64,000 nucleotides of DNA from contig OY821517.1 of the NCBI GenBank assembly GCA_963682025.1, forward strand, positions 105,700,972-105,764,971. Reading direction: 5' to 3'. Shown piece after piece: positions 1-12,533 of this stretch. How positions within the stretch are numbered: position 1 is the stretch's first letter; each line of letters opens with the position of its first letter. A program made the position numbers and the translations under genes. Under the pieces are notes generated by a model. The model saw only the letters and a list, made by a program, of their open reading frames with translations. It searched no databases and had not been told where the DNA came from. Source of the stretch: Cordilura impudica. Its lineage: Eukaryota > Arthropoda > Insecta > Diptera > Scathophagidae.

Positions 1-421
1 TTTGGACTACTAATTAATGGATGTAATGAACGCATACAAACCCAATTTGAGTAAGATCTATATGACAATTTGGATCTTATGGCAACTTATGTCGATTTCA
101 TATGGGTAATTTGTATGGGGGCTAGGTCTGAACATGGACCGATTCTCACCAATTTCAATAGCGTTGATCCCATGGCCGGTAAAAGCTTAGATACCAAATT
201 TCATCGAAATATATTCATATTTGCGACCTGCAGTTTGATTACAAGGTTTACATGGACACACAGACGGACGGACGGACGGACGGACATTGTTAAATCAACT
301 CAGAAAGTGATTCTGATTCGATCGGTATAATTAAAGATGGGTCTAGGTCAAATATTTTTGGTTGTTACAAACAGCAGCACAAAGTCATTATACCCAAACC
401 ACATAGTGGTATAGGGTATAA
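1..421 (+). mobile_element. DINE-like element, left-truncated by window edge
   Basis: This is the right-hand part of the commonest repeat in the window (family DINE-A here). It carries the GGAC tetranucleotide tract near 266-286 and ends in the inverted terminal motif CCACATAGTGGTATAGGGTA. Comparison with the complete copy at 32725-33500 shows that about half the element lies outside the window. The resemblance to Drosophila DINE-1/INE-1 (GTCC tract, TATACCC terminus) is from family knowledge. The 86-codon frame across it is a repeat artefact. Confidence 0.85.
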
Positions 422-629
422 AAATATTTTAGTTATTCGATTGGTTGGTTCTATATTCTTTTTTGTTGTAATGTAATAATGCAGTTTTTTTGTTTTGGGT
501 ATTGTTAATATATATAGGGTTTTTTAAATCGGCATTAAAAATAAAAACAAATTTAGTTTAGTAATGTCGTCATAGGCAACTAATAAGAGTAATACCTATA
601 ATGATCAGCGATGCCTACTTAGAGCGTAT

Positions 630-1064
630 TTATACCCTATACCACTATGTGGTTTGGGTATAATGACTTTGTGCTGCTGTTTGTAACAACCAAAAATATT
701 CGTCCTAGACCCATCTTTAATTATACCGATCGACTCAGAATCACTTTTTGAATCGAAATAGCAATGTCCGTCCGTCCGTCCGTCCGTCTGTGTGTCCATG
801 TAAAGCTTGTAATCAAACTACAGGTCGCAAATATGAATATATTTTGATGAAATTTGGTATATAAGCTTCCATCGGCCATGGGATGAATGCTATTGAAATT
901 GGTGAGAATCGGTCAGCGAAAAATATTAATAAAAATGCCACTAAAAATTTGATTTATGCTTATTTGCTATATCCAATTAGCTGGACCGAAGAGATAGGGT
1001 ATCTTAACCATGGTATAGGGTATCGTATAGTCGGGCTAGACCGACTATAATTTTCTTACTTGTT
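630..1064 (-). mobile_element. DINE-like element, internally deleted
   Basis: A reverse-orientation copy of the same family, beginning with TATACCCTATACCACTATG and ending in the diagnostic CTTACTTGTT terminus at 1055-1064. The terminal hairpin (GTCGGGCTAGACCGAC) is present with one mismatch. Near 917 the alignment jumps from the GGTGAGAATCGGTC block directly to the subterminal block, so roughly 350 bp of the usual interior is missing. Confidence 0.85.
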
Positions 1065-1206
1065 TTTTTTTCATTTTGCGTCTTTTCAAATAAGCGCCTT
1101 TTTTCTTTTTCAGTGCTTTTAGTACATTTTAAATACAACAGTACCTGTTGAACAATACAGTACTTATTTCAACAATTTCCTTCCAAATTTAATGTTTTTT
1201 GTTAAA

Positions 1207-1881
1207 CTAATAGAAAATAAACGTAAACCGAATTTGAGTGATATTGTTATTTATTTTTATTTTTTGCCTTCCGATATGAAAAAGTTCATATCGGATGCTA
1301 TATTTACATGGGGACTTGGTCGAAAAATGAACCGATCCTGCCCATATTTGGCAAGGTCCTTTTTTTTTGCAAAAACATATACAAACCAAATTTGATAAAA
1401 AATCTGTGCAATATTTTTGTTTTTGATAGATTTAAGTGAAGATCGGGAATCAGCATCATATGGGGTCTATGACCAAGAATTGTCCTAGAGGGTTTATATT
1501 TGGACTACTGATAAATGGGTGTAATAAACATACACAAACACAATTTGATCGAGATATTATGGCAATATAAGTCATTTGTATGTGGACTAGTTCTGAACAT
1601 GGACCGAATTTTACCGATTTCAATAGCGTCCAGCCTTTGGTCGATAGAAGCTTACGTATTAAATTTCATCAAAATATATTCATATTAGCGATCTTTAGTT
1701 TGATTGCAATGTTTACATGGACACACAGACAGACGGATGGACGGCTTCCACTGAATCGACTCTTAAAGTGCTTCTGATCCGATCGGTATAATTAAAGATG
1801 GGTCTAGGTCAAATATTTTTGGTAGTTACAAACATTTGCACAAGGTCATTATACCCTGACCACGTAGTGGTATAGGTTATA
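1207..1881 (+). mobile_element. DINE-like element, left end lost
   Basis: A diverged forward copy. It shows the GATATGAAAAAGTTCATATC palindromic block near 1275, the GAAGATCGGGAA block near 1438, a degraded GGAC tract near 1724-1743, and the terminal GTAGTGGTATAGG motif. The AACAAGTAAG end and hairpin are absent, so it begins inside the element. Divergence exceeds that of the copies at 32.7 or 49.7 kb, suggesting an older insertion. Confidence 0.8.
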
Positions 1882-3786
1882 ACAATACTATTATTACCTG
1901 AAGATGAGAAGGAAAATGGCATGTATTTATTTTAAAATGAACCTGTTTAAGAAAAGTTGTTAACGTATTTTGTTTCTTTCTTTTATTTATATATCTTCAT
2001 TAAATTTTTAATGATCGCAAATGTATAAAATAAATTAATTTTTTTACAAACTTATAACTAGTGCCTTTTAACGTCTTTAGGTTCATTCTAATTTAGCGGC
2101 TTTAGCGCTTTTTGGGTACTGTTTTGCGCTTTTTGTTTGGAAAAAGTTGGCATCGCTGATATTGATGTATTAAAAATTTTTTGAAAATAAATCATTTCAA
2201 TTCATATATAAAAAAAAAATAAGGACCAACAATATTTTATTACCAAATCAATGGCGAATTAAATTTTGTTAAAAATTCTGAACATTGTGTTTAAAATAAA
2301 CAAATATACAGAAAAATTTAAGAAATCTGGCATCGATAAGTAAAAGCATATCTTAGTTACAAAAGCATATTTTGGCACAAAAGTATATTTTAAGAGCACA
2401 TATTCGGTCTCGTCTAAGAGAAAAGTTTCCGTGTTTAAAATGGCAGGTCCTAAAGTCCGGTTTGTATGACATTTTTTTTCAGCATTCAAAGCGAAAATAC
2501 ATCATTTCCAATTGAATGTCAGAAATTATCAATTTAAAGTATTTTCCTGTTTGAATCCTTAAACTAAATTGTATTGAAAGTTTCTGAAAATCAATAGACC
2601 ATTTGTGAAAATCAATTAGTGCTTTCCGATTTATAGTTGATAATTGTTACAATACAATTTAACCCTTTGCCAGTCTCCATAGAAAAAAATTTTTTATACC
2701 GTACGTCCAAAATTTTATTTTTGTTTAAACTAGTTTCTTGTACATCACATGTTTTGTATTTTATTGCTAAATTTGATTCTACAGTTTAATAATTAATGTA
2801 AAAAAGAAATGTGTTGATCATATATGATACACAATACAATTTTTATTCATGGTTTTCAAGCAGATCTTCTGTAACTAACATAACATTCCCGAAATGTTTA
2901 AAAAATTATTTGTGAAGCACAAGCGTATGAAAGAGAATTTTTGTGCATCATATCTGATACACAGGACAGGAAAACCATTGACAATTTCTAAAGATCAATT
3001 TATAGTTGCTGATTCAGAATGGTTAATTTCAGAAATATAAGTGAAAATGCTGTAGTTATTCTTAATACAGAATGAAAGTACCTTTTCTTACTTAATATTT
3101 TGTTAGGAATTTGCTACGTTATTTTATTTTTTTTAGTACAATATGTTCTTATTTAAACTATGTTTATATATTTTTTAAAATTTAGATTTCAGATTTTAAG
3201 AACATAATTTCATTTTTATGGCGTATTTTTTTTTACCTCATAAATGTTTTTTTTTTTTGTATATTTTTAATTTCTCTGCTAATAGAAGGAATAACCCTAT
3301 ATAATTTAGCCAAATGTTTTACGGTGCTTTTTATACAATTGTTTGAATAAGATTGCCAATTTTCTTATAAAATCTTATTTATAAACCTGTTTTAAGTTAA
3401 CAAATGCTTCGTAAAGTATAGTTATTATTTGATGAGTTAACGATTTATATTTTTGTGAATATTAGAGGTACATAAATGCACATTTTTGCATAAATTATGT
3501 GCTTGCATGTAGTTTGTTAATTTTTCTTTCGCAAGGAGAGGTATTTTAATAACTTTTAATTTGTGATTTATGTGCCATTTGGATTAATTCAAAAAATAAA
3601 AATTTAAACCGATATTAAAAGCAGAAATTTTATAATGAAGTTATATATACATATTTTGAATGTTTAAGTTGTATTATTTTTGGTAACTGTTTAGAAATTA
3701 ACATCAATGTGGCTCTGAATAGTTAAAATAGTTTTAGTTCCATTGTACCCAAACAAAAAAGTGAAAGGGTATGCAGCAATTTTTCT
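1882..3786. other. AT-rich DNA with no recognised feature
   Basis: No convincing coding frame, splice structure or repeat end was found. It has many homopolymer A/T runs and short ORFs without recognisable domains. It may be old intergenic DNA or repeat sequence too decayed to identify. Confidence 0.5.
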
Positions 3787-5174
3787 AGAGTAATTTGGGC
3801 ATTCTGAATCGAAAAATTATTCAATGGGACAGTGTAGGTATTTAATGAATTTGCAAGAGTAATTTTGGTATACAGTTTTAGATAAAATCACAAATTTAGT
3901 ATATTTTCATAAATTGAACAATAACTGCTTGTCTAACAGAATTTTAAATGTTCGAATTTTGGCTATAAATCTGTTTTTTGAGCATAACTTTCAAAGGGGC
4001 TAACTTTATAAATGAATATAAATAAAGGTTAGACCAAAATAAGGGTGAGATCGCTTTTTAGCTTTTTTTCAGGCACTATTTGACTATTGTTTAGTTTTGA
4101 TCAACTTATCTTTGAAAATTATGTTAGCTATTTATTATGTTTAATGACAACCCTATTCATTTTTTGTTGGTTTGACTAAGATGAATAATGAAATAAAAGT
4201 ACGTGATAAAATTATAAATATTTTCAACAAATCAATCTTGGTCCCACAAAAAGTTGCTCAAAGAATCCAATGTTATTAGAAATTATCAGGAGAATTTACC
4301 CATGATAGGAAATATGGTTCGGTAAGAAAGAAAGGTCCATATGATGTGTGTAAGACCAAGACAATAGCAAGTATATTGAAATGACCACCCAACACATCCA
4401 GTAGAAAAGCAGCCTGGTTAGCTCAGTGCTCGGACTATTTGGAGCGAAAATTAAAGCCAATTTCAGAAAGGAAATTTAGAGGCCAAAAACAGAGCACGGA
4501 AATTGAAATCATGTTACATAAAAAAATACTCCTGCAGCATAATGAACGACGAAACGTATAGACTGGCAGATTTTTCCCATTTTCCAACTCCAAATTTGTA
4601 TATCGCTAATGCTCAAGGATATGTCAGTGATAAGTTTGGGACCCAAAAGCAGACCAAATTTCTAAAAAAAGTTCCTGGTTGGCAAGCAATATGCAGTTGT
4701 GAAAAAAGAAGCAAGCCATTTATTACATCAGGCTCTATAATAGCTAAAATAATGTTTGCAAAGAATACTACTTCCTTTCATAAGCCAACACAATGAGTTC
4801 ACATATTTTTGGCCCGATTTGGCATTCTGTCACCACGGTGGTATAAGAACAATAATTTCGTTTTTGTACCAAGGGAGGCAATTCTTCGAAATTATCTAGA
4901 ACTTAGGCCACTGGAGAGGTATTGGGCTCCTGTTAAAAGGGAGTTAAATGGAAGGTTTCCGAAAAAGGTCCATAAGTAGTGATTGCAACTATTTCTTTTT
5001 TATAAGCTATAATATAATTTCAATTAATTAAAAAAATCTAAATTGTAGGTTTAATGGTTTCCTTATTATTAAATTTTATGTTTGTTAATTTTTTCAATCT
5101 TAATCCTTATATAATGAAAATGAAAACGATTGAAATGTATGTCTTTATTGAATTATGCATTCCAAAATTACTCT
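3787..5174 (+). mobile_element. Tc1/mariner-superfamily transposon, decayed
   Basis: The ends are imperfect inverted repeats: AGAGTAATTTGGGCATTC at 3787 (a second AGAGTAATTTTGG at 3856) against AAATTACTCT ending at 5174. Between them a transposase coding region (about 4182-4978) is readable with a few stops and frame changes. Pieces recognisable from insect Tc1-like transposases are an N-terminal helix-turn-helix-like stretch, MNDETY (first catalytic Asp), VPGWQAICS, FWPDL..CH-like remains, and the end motif LRPLERYWAPVKREL, which carries the last acidic catalytic residue. The middle catalytic region is broken by a stop near 4796. It is therefore a dead copy. Confidence 0.75.
4182..4978 (+). 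pseudogene. Tc1-like transposase pseudogene
   Basis: The best open segment is 4503-4796 (97 codons). It contains IMNDETYRLADFSHFP, matching the first DDE-catalytic Asp context, followed by KFGTQKQTKFLKKV and GWQAICSCEKRSKPFITSG. After the stop at 4794-4796 homology resumes in another frame with VPREAILRNYLELRPLERYW, which carries the third acidic residue. The upstream part (4182-4500) has in-frame stops. Such proteins run about 340 residues, so most of the length is represented but broken. No activity is expected. Confidence 0.7.
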
Positions 5175-5620
5175 AAAGAAGCTTTATATCTGCTATTAAA
5201 AATTTTTAATATAAAAGACACAATATGGATATTGGGAAAAATATAAAGCGTACGTCTGGTTTAGGACATCGCAAAACCTTTTTACAAATTCCAAATTCCA
5301 TTAATTTTCAACAGATTTTTAATTGAATTTCAAAACATATGTATATAAAGCTTTATATTTTTCTGAAATTATTACATTACCACGCCCACCCTCCCAAATT
5401 TTACTCAATAGATGACATTTTTATTGCAACATTTCTAAGAAAATAAACATGTTTTCAGCAATAATCTTGAAATTAATTTATTTGCTCGTGTAAAAACTTT
5501 GTGAAAAACGAGAGAGGTTTCCCTCAACATCGAAGTAGTAAAAGAATTTCTGGTGTTGTGACAACATCGAATTTCTCAATTTCGGGGTTTAGAAAATGAA
5601 CCATAAGAATGAATATAAAT
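5175..5620. other. AT-rich DNA with no recognised feature
   Basis: Short AT-rich spacer between the Tc1-like right end and the tandem array that begins near 5.62 kb. It includes a phrase CCACGCCCACC near 5380 typical of the Helitron minisatellites elsewhere in the window, but it is too short to assign. Confidence 0.4.
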
Positions 5621-8403
5621 TGCTAGAGACTCTCTTCATCTATACCCAGCCCGTACCGTTCGACCTAGAAACTTGGAATATGGACTGTGTAAAGATCCAC
5701 TAAGAAGGGATTTTTAAAACTTCGTGCATTAAGGGGGTAAAAGCCGCCAAAAAGGCTGAAAATTGTAACAAATGAATCTAGGAATATGAAATTTGGTGTG
5801 TACGCTCTATCCGAGAAACAAACATTGGATTATTTTTTTTAAAATTCGGCCATTTAAGGGGAAAAACGTTCAAAAAGGGTAAAAATTTTACTTTTTTGCA
5901 TCTTCTTAACATATTAATCTATATATATATAAATTTTGATATACAGACTCCATCGAATATGTATGTATCAGTCCAGAATGAATTTATTCCTAATTCTAAC
6001 GTCTAGGGGAGGAAAAACGGCCAAAAAGGGGAAACATTTCACATTTCGTATCTTTAAAAAAAACGAGTCTAGAAATACGAAATATAGTATGTAGATTAGG
6101 GTGGCCCTTAACAAAAAAAGTGTTCAAACTGTCGGTCTCACCCCCTAGAAATATGCGAATTGCAAAAAAAACTGAGAAATACAAAGTTTTGGGCCAATCA
6201 GAAAACGTTTAGTCGTGGCGCAAAGCGATTGAAAATTTCAAGTGTGTTTATATGGGGACTTTTTTCAGAAAATTACGAAAATTTCGTTCTATACTTTAAT
6301 TTTTCCGACAAGCTGTTATATAATTCAGGATCAGCTTTAACTTATCCCCTCAAAAGGCTATACAATTTCAAAATCGAATAAAACCTCGCCAAGAAATAGC
6401 AAATGCCCCAGACCACTTCTGTGCCAAAAAAAAAAAACTAGCTCATGAAATTTGATGACATTTTTTTCAACTTTGAGAAATTGATTAAAGCCATAATTCT
6501 TTTTTGGTCTCTATACTTATAAGTACTCAGATATGAAGTATTGTTTTATTACCACGTTGTTAACCTATTGCGCATTGAGGCCGAAAATTGGAAATTTTTT
6601 GATAAAATTTTTAAAACTCCTTTTTCAAGTTTGAAAAAATTTTCTTAAACAAAATTTAAAAAAATTAATCTATCACTTCATACTTTTATTAACTACATGT
6701 TGCAGATTAACTGTGAGAATTCTTAAGTAAATCCCTCTGCCAGAATTTTTTTGACAAGGATTTTATTTTTGCGGATTTCGAGAAAAATTGGATTTTTGTG
6801 AAATATTCTGTAAATGTACTCTTTCTAAATACTTTGTATCAAAAATTCATAATTTTTCTACTTTTAAATGTTATATTTTATCTTAATAGCCTAGGGTTTC
6901 GGAAAAAAATAATATGACTCCATTAACCCTTTTGGAATTGGGGTCACATATGACCCCAAACTAATAAAAAAAACAATTTATTCAAAAAATTCAAATATTT
7001 TGTAAGTGCTGTCCAATTTTTAGATGCGACACTTAAAATATAATAACCAAATGTGTAGATGTTTCGTCCCAAAAATTTGGGATAAATCCGAGAACATTAA
7101 CCCATTATTTGCCAAGGCCAGCTTTGGATTTTAAGATATTTTTAAATAAAAATGACCTAAAACGAGTTTTTCTATTAAACTCGTTGATACCACTATTTGG
7201 AATTTAAGGAAAATAATTCGGTTAATTTTTATTTATTTAACCCTTCAGTGCTCCTGAGATCAAAATTATCAATTGTGATATATCTCTGGTGCAATTATCT
7301 GCTTATTGCTCGCGAATATAATTATTTTATCAAAAAAATTTCCAATTTTCGGTCTAAATGCGCAATAGGTTAACAACGTGGTAATAAAACAATACTTCAT
7401 ATCTGAATACTTATAAGTATAGAGACCAAAAAAGAATGATGGCTTTAATCAATTTCTCAAAGTTGAAAAAAATGTCATCAAATTTCATGACCTAGTTTTT
7501 TTTTTTTGGCACAGAAGTGGTCTGGGGCATTTGCTATTTCTTGGCGAGGTTTAATACGATTTTGCAGTTTTATAGCCTTTTGAAAGGATAATTTAATACT
7601 GATCCCGAATTATGTAACAGCTTGTCGGAAGAATTAAATTATACAACGAAATTTTCGTAAAATCTGAAAAAAAGTCATATTTTCCCCATATAAACACACT
7701 TGAAATTTTCAATCGCTTTGCGCCACGACTAAACGTTTTTTGATTGGCCCAAAACTTTGTATTTCTCAGTTTTTTTTTCTATTCGCATATTTCTAGGGGG
7801 TGAGACCGACAGTTTGAACACTTTTTTTCCCTCCATATAATGAAGGGCCACGCTAATGTAGATTCCACTAGAGATAGAAACATCAGATGAGAGGAATTTT
7901 TTTTTTTTTTTTGGAGATTCGGATGCCAAGGGAGGGGTAGAAATGCCCAAAAAGGGCAAAAATTATGCCTTTTTGCATCTTCTTAAAATATTAATCTATA
8001 TATATGAATTTTGATATGCAGTCAAGAATGATTTTATTGGTAATTCTAATGTCTAGGGGAAAACGGCCAAAAGGGGGAAAAAGTGTACATTTAGTATCTT
8101 TTAAGCAAACGAATATAAAATATAGTTTGTGGTTTCCACTAGCGATAGAAACATCAGATAAGACGAAAACTTTTGGAAATTCGGATGCTAAGGGGGAAAA
8201 CGCCCCGTAAGTATAAAAGAGCACCTTTTTGTACCTTATTTATAAAGTAATATGAACATTGATATGTAGATTCCACCAGTGACAAAAACATCGCACAAGA
8301 ATAAAATTCGTTTTAATTAGAGCTTTTAGGGCGTAAAAACGGCCAAAAAATGGGAAAAGTGGTACTTTTCAACTTTGAAAAAAAATTATAGTCGGTCTAG
8401 ACC
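5620..8403 (+). repeat. Diverged tandem array interrupted by a foldback element
   Basis: A degenerate unit recurs on both sides of the element at 6097-7855. Its shared phrases are a TCTAACGTCTAGGGG-like block, AAAACGGCCAAAAAGGGG, CACTAGCGATAGAAACATCAG and GATATGTAGATTCCA. Clear units are near 5700-5990, 5990-6096, 7856-8040, 8040-8210 and 8210-8370. The unit is roughly 130-170 bp. The array ends at 8375-8403 with AAAATTATAGTCGGTCTAGA, the terminal hairpin of the DINE-like family, suggesting the array is itself the body of a related helentron-type element. The unit size is estimated by eye. Confidence 0.6.
6097..7855. mobile_element. Foldback-type element (copy 1) with long inverted arms
   Basis: The ends are TAGGGTGGCCCTT at 6097 and its near-complement GGGCCACGCTA ending at 7855. 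The flanks are an 8-bp direct repeat ATGTAGAT (6089-6096 and 7856-7863), read as the target-site duplication. The left arm runs to about 7320 (~1.2 kb); only the outer ~530 bp of the right arm remains, so centre and inner right arm are deleted. Shared arm landmarks include CACCCCCTAGAAATATGCGA and TGGCGCAAAGCGATTG. No transposase is encoded. Copy 2 at 49614-53272 has 9-bp duplications, which fits Mutator/FB-type rather than Tc1-type insertion. Confidence 0.8.
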
Positions 8404-11340
8404 GAACATTTATTTGTGCAAATAAATCTCATTTTTGATCTTTATAATTTGAATAATTCTCGAATAGGTGCAATACATTGGAAATTTCTACAAAATTCTA
8501 AGTTTGCCATTTTTGTTTTTTAATGATTTCGCGTTTGTCCTAAAACTATCAACCACTCTACTGAAAGACAACAAATTTGCTACAAAACACAACTGAAAAA
8601 AAAAAAAAACTAAACAACAATTTTTTTTTTGTAATGCCAAAACAGTGGAAACTTTTAAACTTCTTTACCAGAGTTGGTTAAAACAATAAAAATAGAAGAA
8701 GGTGTGTATAAATGTAAATGTAAAAAATCGTAACGGTTATTTAAATATTTATAGATTCTGACGTTTTATTTCAATTATTATAAAATAATGGCAAAAATAA
8801 AGTTTTATGAAGAGTTAAAAACCAGAATAAAAGATGGTGTTAGTGCTGGTCGTAAGCGAAAGAATATTTGTGAAAAATATCTATGAATAAATCCTTAGCC
8901 ACATAAAACGAGTCAAAGACAGAATACTTTAATAGCCACAGAATTTAAAAATGTCAAAAAATGCTTCTTAAAAAGGTCATTAAATTAATAAAAGAGTTTT
9001 TAATTTTATGATCAAATTTTTTGGTATTGATTTTTTGTTAAAAGTTTCTATCGCATTGTCACACACACTATATTTGTTATTGTTTTTAAATGTTATTATG
9101 CTCCTCATAGGAGTGACAGGTTTTAATATAATAATATATGGTTTAAATAATTAATATAATAATTACGCTAACAACGTAGCGGGTATACTGCTAGTTCCAG
9201 ATAAAGTCTTCCAATATTGGCTGTTCTTAAAAAAATGTTGCAAAAAAAATTGGACAATTTTTAAAAATTTAGGAAAAAAAAAATAGTAAAAATTTAAGTA
9301 ATTATTGATAGTCTTCATATACATTCGTTTAAAAATCTCAATTTATACTCGAATTTCGAAAATCAGTTGAAAGTTTATGAAGTTTAAAAATATATATGAG
9401 GGCTTTTGACAATGACTGAAAAAGTTGAGGGTGTTAAAAAAGTGTTCCAATAATGTTTTGTTGATGTACTTAAGCAGTCCCATAACGTCTGCTGGGTTAC
9501 TTAGGAAGTATTTACAAAAATTAATTATTTAAAGCAATGTGTATTTTGTATAAAAATGGGAATATTTGATAATGGAGTTTATAAAAATAAAAATGAAAAG
9601 TTTAAATTGATAAAAAAAAAATGACAAGAAGTAATGATTTAGTATGCCATCATAGGCTCAAGTTAATATGTACTTCATAAAATTTATAAAAGGCATCTTC
9701 CTACCATTGAAAAGTCCATGTTAAATTCATTTGCGATGATCCTATTTTGCACCACTTCTGGCTTCCAAAAACAACATCTATACTACTTTTGACTGAGAAG
9801 TTGTCAAAATAATTTTCTTTTGTTCAATGTTCAATGAAACTAGTTGAAAATATGTTCATATTCAACAGCTAAAATAAAATTGGAACTGTAACGAAATAAT
9901 TTTGAAATCTTAGTATAAAATTGTAAAAAGTAGAATGATTTCCGAAATTTGGTGAGCTTTACTTTTTTTATTTTATCATATAACTTTATAAGAATAGCTG
10001 GTTGGGGCTGTTTAAAATATTTTTCTAATTGTTGTTTATAAAAAAAATTGAAACAAAAGCAGTTTAAATAATTTGCCAAATTATGCTAACATGTGTACAT
10101 AATGGGAAACGCCCATAATATTTTTGCATAATTTCGTAAATGATTTTTGACATTAAGTTTGTATAATTACCAGATATACACTGTCTACCGACCAAAATAA
10201 TTTTAGCGAAAACCCATAATAAGATTGCGAAAAAGAACCACCGAACTGTGTTTTGTTTTAGATTTCAATCAGGTACATTTGGATATTTTGTAAATTATTA
10301 ACGGAAAAAATGAACTCAATTAAGATTTTTATCTTTGTTAAAACAATAATAATTATGAAATAAATAAATATCTTCAAAAAATAAACATAAATAAGAAATG
10401 TAACAATTTAAAATAATAAAATAAAAACAATTATTGTAAAAATATAAATAAAAACATTGTTTGACTATTGCAGTTATGTGGAGGGGCTTTGTTATACCAA
10501 TATGTAAATGATTTTTCCTGGGAAATTTTCTATTGATGGCTATTCGATTTTAGGCTATTGCAAGTATGTGTGTGTGTGTGTAGATGATGTCTTATGCTAC
10601 TATAAAAAATATAATTATAATTTAGTTTTTTTTTTATGTTTATAAAACAAATAAGCTTAAATTTAGGTTACATTAGCCTCAATCATATGAACTTCGAGTA
10701 ATAATAATAATTAATATTAAATAAGTAAGAATGTTTTATATAAAGGAAGTATTCCACATAGATAGTACCATTAATACTGAGTTTTGAGAAAGTCATGTAG
10801 TTGAACATGTGTCCATTCAAACAAATCTGAGAAGCAGCTATTCTTTATAAAAATATTATTGTGATAAAAATTTTCCTTCTAACAATATGTTTGAGAAACT
10901 TATAATTTGTTTTTCAATTGTTGTTCTAGTTTAAAAATCAAATATCTACTCAGGACAAAATTCAATTGGAAATAAATAAATTTAAATAAAAACCCATTCT
11001 ATATTTCCGATATATTAGATTTTAGTCGATTGTTTTCCATAGTAAGAATTCTATGGTTAAAATATGGTTCAAATTAGTATTTGACAATCGGTCATATATC
11101 TTACTTTTAGGAAATTCGGAACCATTTTTACCCAGGTTAATGTATTTTTGGAGATATATTCACAGTCACTTTCGAACGATTCTTCGTATTTCAAAAACAA
11201 TACATTTTATTGGATCGAAGTCTGGAAATGATTCATACATATGTGCCAAATATAATTTATTTTATTAATTTTTGCAAGCGATAATTATTTAATAAGGGCA
11301 ACCCAGTGTATAAAATTTACGCAATGTGGATATCAATATT
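8404..11340. other. AT-rich intergenic DNA, no supported gene
   Basis: No coding region with domain content or splice logic was found. A short frame from 8789 (MAKIKFYEELKTRIKDGVSA) looks like the start of a transposase helix-turn-helix but stops after ~32 codons. A TG microsatellite lies near 10568-10580. The rest is poly-A/T-rich. Confidence 0.45.
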
Positions 11341-11344
11341 TTTT

Positions 11345-12470
11345 TTTTATAATTACACAAAAAATGTATACAAAAAATTTTAATTTTGAAAGTTTAGTTC
11401 AAGAATATAGTTCAGTCTGTCTCGATATCTCTATAATAAATATTAGAACTAAGGTTGTCAACTTTAAGAGACAAAAAGGCTAGATTTCAAGTTATAATTC
11501 CTAGATTTACAACGATGTTTAAAATAAATTAAATAATTAACAAAATTTTCAGGCATTTGCGTCCTTTTTTAATTGAAAGCAATTACTATGAGCATATATG
11601 TAAATACATATAATTACATTTTTGTTTGTTTTTGTGTTTTATCATATTTTTGTTTGCTTGTGAACGTACACATATACAAAAAAAAAAAAAATAAAAAACA
11701 AAACGCAAACAAAAATTATGTGTATTCACTAACTTTTACAACAAAAATACTCTGACAATACCGGTCTTAGCTAACATGACACGTGCAGTATAACCATACA
11801 CCCACAATCGTATCACTAATGCTACAGACACACAACGTCTCAAAGACCAACAACAAGTGCAGATATGACAAAAAATTCAAAAATTAGAGTAACAAATCAT
11901 ATTTTCCAAGACTTTTTTTATTTTTTCATTTATATCTCGGGAGCTATTGAACCGATTTTGATAATGTTATAGAGAAACCTCCTCAGGATATCAATAAATC
12001 ATATTCACTAAAAAGGAGTTCCCCAGCTGACCTACTGAGGCCGTAATCGACCATAATTTCCACAGACTGACAGATAGACATCGCAATACCAACTCCACTT
12101 GTAGTTAAAAATCACGAATATATATATATTTTATGGGGTCCAGATTTCTATTATAATTATTACAAACGAAATGCATTTAGTATGAAATGTACAATAATAA
12201 TCCTAAAATTCATGATCTCTCCTTTTCTAACCAATTTTTTTTAATGAATACTTAGGTGTGTATGTTAAAACGTTATACTAGAAATGATTTTTTTGATTTT
12301 TAAAATTCTTTAATTGGAATATAAATATATGATCCAAAAGATTTTTGAGAATTTTTGAAAGTATTTGAAAACCTATTACACAAAAGATGTATGCAAAAAA
12401 TTGAATTTTGAAAGTTTAGTTCAAGAATATAGTTCAGTCTGTCTTGATATCTCTATAAAAATATTCAGTC
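11345..12470 (+). mobile_element. Second DINE-like family, copy 1, within ~100-bp direct repeats
   Basis: The block 11455-12370 is nearly collinear with 14371-15240. Shared phrases include GGTTGTCAACTTTAAGAGAC, CTAACATGACACGTGCAGTA, ATTTATATCTCGGGAGCTAT, GGAGTTCCCCAGCTG and TTTCCACAGAC. This copy is flanked by direct repeats of about 100 bp (about 11345-11445 and 12372-12470) sharing GAAAGTTTAGTTCAAGAATA and TCAGTCTGTC. A 60-codon frame inside is not credible coding sequence. Confidence 0.6.
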
Positions 12471-12533
12471 ATTTTAAAATTAATTAAATAAAACAGAACA
12501 CAAAAATAAACAGAACACACTTTGCCAGTTTTA

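Noticed and set aside
4410..4445. tRNA-like box A (CTGGTTAGCTCAGTGC)
   Set aside because: It lies within the Tc1-like transposase reading frame. No box B (GGTTCGANTCC) or cloverleaf follows at the right spacing.
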